A stretch of 64,000 bases of DNA, taken from the NCBI GenBank assembly GCA_949752745.1, contig OX457031.1, positions 23,691,581 to 23,755,580 of the forward strand, in the 5' to 3' direction. This DNA comes from Protula sp. h YS-2021. Lineage: Eukaryota; Annelida; Polychaeta; Sabellida; Serpulidae. Shown here piece after piece: positions 60,769-64,000 of this stretch. Both the position numbers and the translations under genes were made by a program. Under the pieces are notes generated by a model. The model was given only the letters and a program-made list of their open reading frames with translations. It was not told the DNA's origin and ran no database searches. Each line of letters starts with the position of its first letter. The stretch's first letter is position 1.

Positions 60769-60869
60769 CTTTCGCTAATGCTACAATGACTGCTACTATT
60801 ACTGAGGTCATTAATCCAAGTGTGCCAAATAACAATGGAGAAATAGCATACATATCTGCAACATGGAAC
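60769..60869 (-). CDS. SLC5-F exon 13
   Basis: 101 bp, with DMYAISPLLFGTLGLMTSVI. Acceptor gttttacag, donor gtattg, phase 1. This unambiguous copy fixed the start of exon 13 in the others. Confidence 0.84.
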
Positions 60870-63800
60870 CTGTAAAACGTGCATTATAATGTATTCAAAG
60901 AACTATAGGATGCTAATAATTTCGTTATGTCTTAATTTTTAATCTTTTAGATGAAATTTTGTTACGGTGAGCGTCAGAATAAACACCATGTTGTTATTTA
61001 TGGCATAAATAATAAAACAATAATTATTTATCAGCAGTCACATTTGACGACGAAAAGTGCTTAATATTATATTACTATTATATATAATAGAATTAGTAGC
61101 AGTAATAGTAGTGGTAGCAGTAGTGGTAGCAGTAGTAGTAGAGGTACTAGTAGAAGTAGAAGTAGCAGTAGTAATGTAAGTAATGGTTGCAAATTATTTA
61201 TTCTAGGCTCACCCGATGTTTGTTTCAGTCGCATCCAATAAACCAGAAGTACTGTTACCGCTGTCGGAGAGATAATGTTGCGTAGACAAAGAGTTATTAT
61301 TAATTACAGTGTAATTTTGAAGAGCTATGTAGCAGTCAGGTTGTGAGAGGGGCAAGGCTTGCGATCGTGGTGGGTATACCATGGCTCCTAGGACCCACCA
61401 TACATTGATGGCTAGTCCAGATAAAAACCCTATGCTTGCACTCTGAAATAACAAATACAAATGCTTTTAACGGTATCGCTTTTTAATTCAGGTCATCTAA
61501 AGAGTATGGACATAGCTTGTTACCGTTGTCAACTTTGGTCAAGAAGTTTACGTTTTGGTCAAAATGTATGATGTTTGTATCATACCTTCCAGTGGCGAGT
61601 GGCACTTTAAGCAATGAATGAGATATTGTTTTAAATTAGTGGTGATTTTTCTGCCTTTTACCTCCAAACCAAAGATTTAAAATATTTTTAATTGGTAGTA
61701 AGCGGAGTCACCATTATACCCTGGATCTGTTGATGAAATGCCAAAGAAAACAGACAGACATGGCGTAAAAAACTGTATTTTTTATATACATATAGAGCTC
61801 AACAACACAGGAGGACTGGAGCAATTATTATATCAACAGCATTTGTGGAGTGTTTGTTTCTTAAAAATCTAGACATGTCTGTATACCACTTCCTGGCCAA
61901 AGAATGAATAAGTAAAAGCGTGTTTTGCCAACTTAGAAGTTGCGTAACACCAAAAAATTGAATGTCAGTTACTTAATAAATTAATGCAGATATAAAGGTT
62001 GCAATTATTTGATACAAATTAGAAAGTTAAAGATGAAAGAATTTTGTCATCACTTACAACATAATCTACAAAGGGGCAAAGTCTTCCCAGAAAGAAGAGT
62101 CCTGCTGTCGGACTTGATAAAACACCAGTAATCTTGACTGTCATTGCAAAAAGTTCCCCTTCTCCGTAAAGTACCCCAAAGGCAAGCATAACCACAGCTA
62201 CACCTGACACAACAGCTGAAAAAAGCAGTTCACCTGTCTTACATTTTTAATATCGTGCATTGCTTTTATTTCATTACAATCTCTAAGTAACAACCTATTT
62301 TACTGTCGTCAAGAAGATAAGGCCTACCAGGCAAAACAATGAATAATTCTCTTACACGCAGTTTTTGCTATGCCGAGTGCAATATTATCTCCTATGGATG
62401 TCGCCTTGAAATAGGTGTAAAGCGGCGAAATAATGTCCACCAGAGTGTTAGCGGCGATAGAATTCATAGTAGATGACAAAGAACTGAAAAGTTCAGGAAA
62501 TGTCATACATCACATTGTATTAAAATGCAATATACCTCATAACTAAATACACAACGTTCTCATATGAAATACTTAAAAGTTCTGAAAGAGTCCACCATAA
62601 CCCATGACGTAGACTTAATCATAGCGCAATGTAAGAACACACTATGTTAATAATGTTACCGTAGTAAATCGGTGCTTGACCTACACTGTTTAAAATTAAT
62701 AATCAAGGTTGCAGATTGTATGCGAAATACACAACACGTTATTCATTGACATTGCAAAAATTTGCATTCCGTTATTCAAGTTAGACTATGGCCAAAAGAA
62801 CAGAGTAAGTCAGTGCGGACCCACTTTCAACAGTAATATTTCACTTTATGCTTGGTTATTATATGTAACTAGATTGTGCAAGACGAAAATTACCTGAGAG
62901 AGGCTGAGAACAAACAGGCCAGAAAGAGGCCAGACATGCCAGGCAGAAAACCCATTACATCCAGCATAAACAATGGCACCAACTGACAAAATACCCATTC
63001 ACTTAATGAGAAAAGAAAAAAAGCATAGATCATATTTCCCACGATATTACCTATTGTTTGATTTTCAATTTACAGCACACTAGATTTGGGATTATGTGGC
63101 TATTTAGACCCTGCCATGGATAGAAATTATCACAGATATATTAAAAATAGGTATGTCTTTATACTTTTTATAAACATTACACTTCTGGTCACACCTGATT
63201 TGGTGACGATATTCTACCATTTTGTAGTGGATCACAGCCTTCGTAATAAGCAAACATAACAAGGCCAGTCATACCAAACAGTGATACTAATGTTAAAAAC
63301 ATGGGAATATTCAAGTAGACGGCTCTACAATCAGATTGTATATAGTAAAAATAGTTAAAATGCTTGCGTGTGGTATGCTGTATTCGTGTTTGAAAATAAT
63401 CATTACGATACAAATCAAAACGTCAATATATTTTATGTGTAGTGACTAATACGATGCAGCATATTAATAAGTATAAATTATGTTCCATCACATGTTTCAC
63501 TTTAAATCACTAACTGAAAAAACTTGGTAGCAAAAGTGGTAAAAGTATGTGTCACTATGCCTTATGAAACAATGGATTATATCTTAAGCATGTAATCAAA
63601 ACAAATCCCTCATTGTACACACAAAACACCTCGTCAAAAAGGCATTTTTAATCAAATTTAACTTGATAAAATTTAGAAGTTTTTGTCATCAAATTTTAAT
63701 AGTTTTAAAACTTTGATTGTTTTAACTTGAGACTCACAGTTTGGCATCACGGGAACTCCTCAAGGAGCTGTAACGCTGTATGTATACCTGTGTAGATATG

Positions 63801-63878
63801 TAAGGGTTGAAGACCCGACAGAAGCCACCAAACAAATACGTCCACATTGAGGAACGAGTCAGAGGACTTAAGTCACTT
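60769..63878 (-). CDS. SLC5-F: sodium:solute symporter, exons 7-13, runs off the right edge
   Basis: Third SLC5 subfamily, 3' part only. Exons in transcript order: 63738-63878, 63195-63324, 62894-62982, 62356-62483, 62058-62215, 61213-61442, 60769-60869. Lengths (141, 130, 89, 128, 158, 230, 101) and phases match A and B, all junctions are GT-AG, and there is no stop or frameshift. Marks: YIQRYSSL, AVYLNIPMFLTLVSLFGM, YYEGCDPLQNG, LPGMSGLFLACLFSASL, SLSSTMNSIAA (helix-8 Na2 region), VYPPRSQALPL and MYAISPLLFGTLGLMTS. The usual NPNP at the start of exon 7 is replaced by SDLSPLT, and Q of SSSQNS by TM, so substrate preference may differ. Exons 1-6 lie beyond 64000; the terminal exon was not found. 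Confidence 0.85.
61085..61175. repeat. AGT/AGC triplet microsatellite
   Basis: Interrupted run of AGTAGTAG, GGTAGC and AGAAGT in SLC5-F intron 12. Confidence 0.9.
61213..61442 (-). CDS. SLC5-F exon 12
   Basis: 230 bp, with SASIGFLSGLAINVWWVLG and an extracellular loop holding N-x-S/T sequons (NYT, NNS, NST). Acceptor tatttcag, donor gtgagc. Confidence 0.86.
62058..62215 (-). CDS. SLC5-F exon 11
   Basis: 158 bp, with VVMLAFGVLYGEGELFAMTV and CPFVDYV. Acceptor tttttcag, donor gtaagt. Confidence 0.86.
62356..62483 (-). CDS. SLC5-F exon 10
   Basis: 128 bp, with SLSSTMNSIAANTLVDIISP. Acceptor cttttcag, donor gtaaga. Confidence 0.85.
62894..62982 (-). CDS. SLC5-F exon 9
   Basis: 89 bp, with LVPLFMLDVMGFLPGMSG. 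Acceptor tttgtcag, donor gtaatt. Confidence 0.85.
63195..63324 (-). CDS. SLC5-F exon 8
   Basis: 130 bp, with LNIPMFLTLVSLFGMTGLVM and YYEGCDPLQNG. Donor gtgtga. Confidence 0.85.
63738..63878 (-). CDS. SLC5-F exon 7
   Basis: 141 bp, with LTRSSMWTYLFGGFCRVF and YIQRYSSLRSSRDAKL. Acceptor aaattcag, donor gtgagt. Confidence 0.83.
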
Positions 63879-64000
63879 CTGAATTTAGAACATGGAACAT
63901 CGTGTACACTCGAATGAAGACTCTCACAAAATATTAAAAAATACCGAATGATGAGTAATTACGAGTACAGGTAGTATTATCAAATGTGCCAATAAAATAA

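Overview
This is eukaryotic DNA: AT-rich, built from genes of many short exons with GT-AG introns, and full of microsatellites, satellite arrays and decayed transposons. The gene family, the TGACCTTGACC-type repeats and the arrays of tandem repeats between conserved flanks suggest a mollusc, most likely a bivalve. That taxonomic call is inference; no marker gene is present.

The only recognisable cellular genes are a minus-strand tandem cluster of SLC5-family sodium:solute symporters of the sodium-coupled monocarboxylate / multivitamin transporter branch. I reconstructed one shared architecture of 14 exons, numbered 1-14 below. Exon lengths are 214, 134, 66, 52, 68, 155, 141, 130, 89, 128, 158, about 230, 92-101 bp and a short terminal exon. 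Six copies lie in the window. SLC5-A (618-13900) is complete and open. SLC5-B (22839-27882) is complete and open. SLC5-C (34788-37315) is a pseudogene keeping only exons 1 and 9-13. SLC5-D (41642-48021) is a full-length pseudogene with four independent lesions. SLC5-E (about 51715-53811) is a pseudogene keeping exons 4, 5, part of 10, and 11-13. SLC5-F (60769-63878) shows open exons 7-13 and runs off the right edge. A, C and E form one subfamily; B and D form another; F is more distant. Flanks are shared too: 1-840, 33592-34790 and 50717-51720 are alike, and 27890-29255 resembles 48030-50690. The window is therefore repeated rounds of duplication of a two-gene block, followed by decay.

Mobile and repetitive DNA accounts for most of the rest. 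SLC5-A intron 4 (4533-11276) holds two composite elements with the same ends but different cargo: a 137-bp satellite and a 51-bp minisatellite. A 4.3-kb relic of a Polinton/Maverick element (29256-33586) sits between B and C with a 6-bp target duplication, and the matching D-E interval is the empty site. A 1.65-kb inverted-repeat element (55750-57396) carries a 112-bp tandem array and a tRNA-like SINE head. Two copies of a roughly 0.5-kb element sit head to head upstream of D. A GATATC-rich repeat block fills an intron of D.

If expressed, A, B and F would encode 12-13-helix plasma-membrane symporters that couple Na+ entry to uptake of small carboxylates or related solutes. Substrates cannot be assigned from sequence. 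No rRNA, CRISPR or intact tRNA gene was seen.
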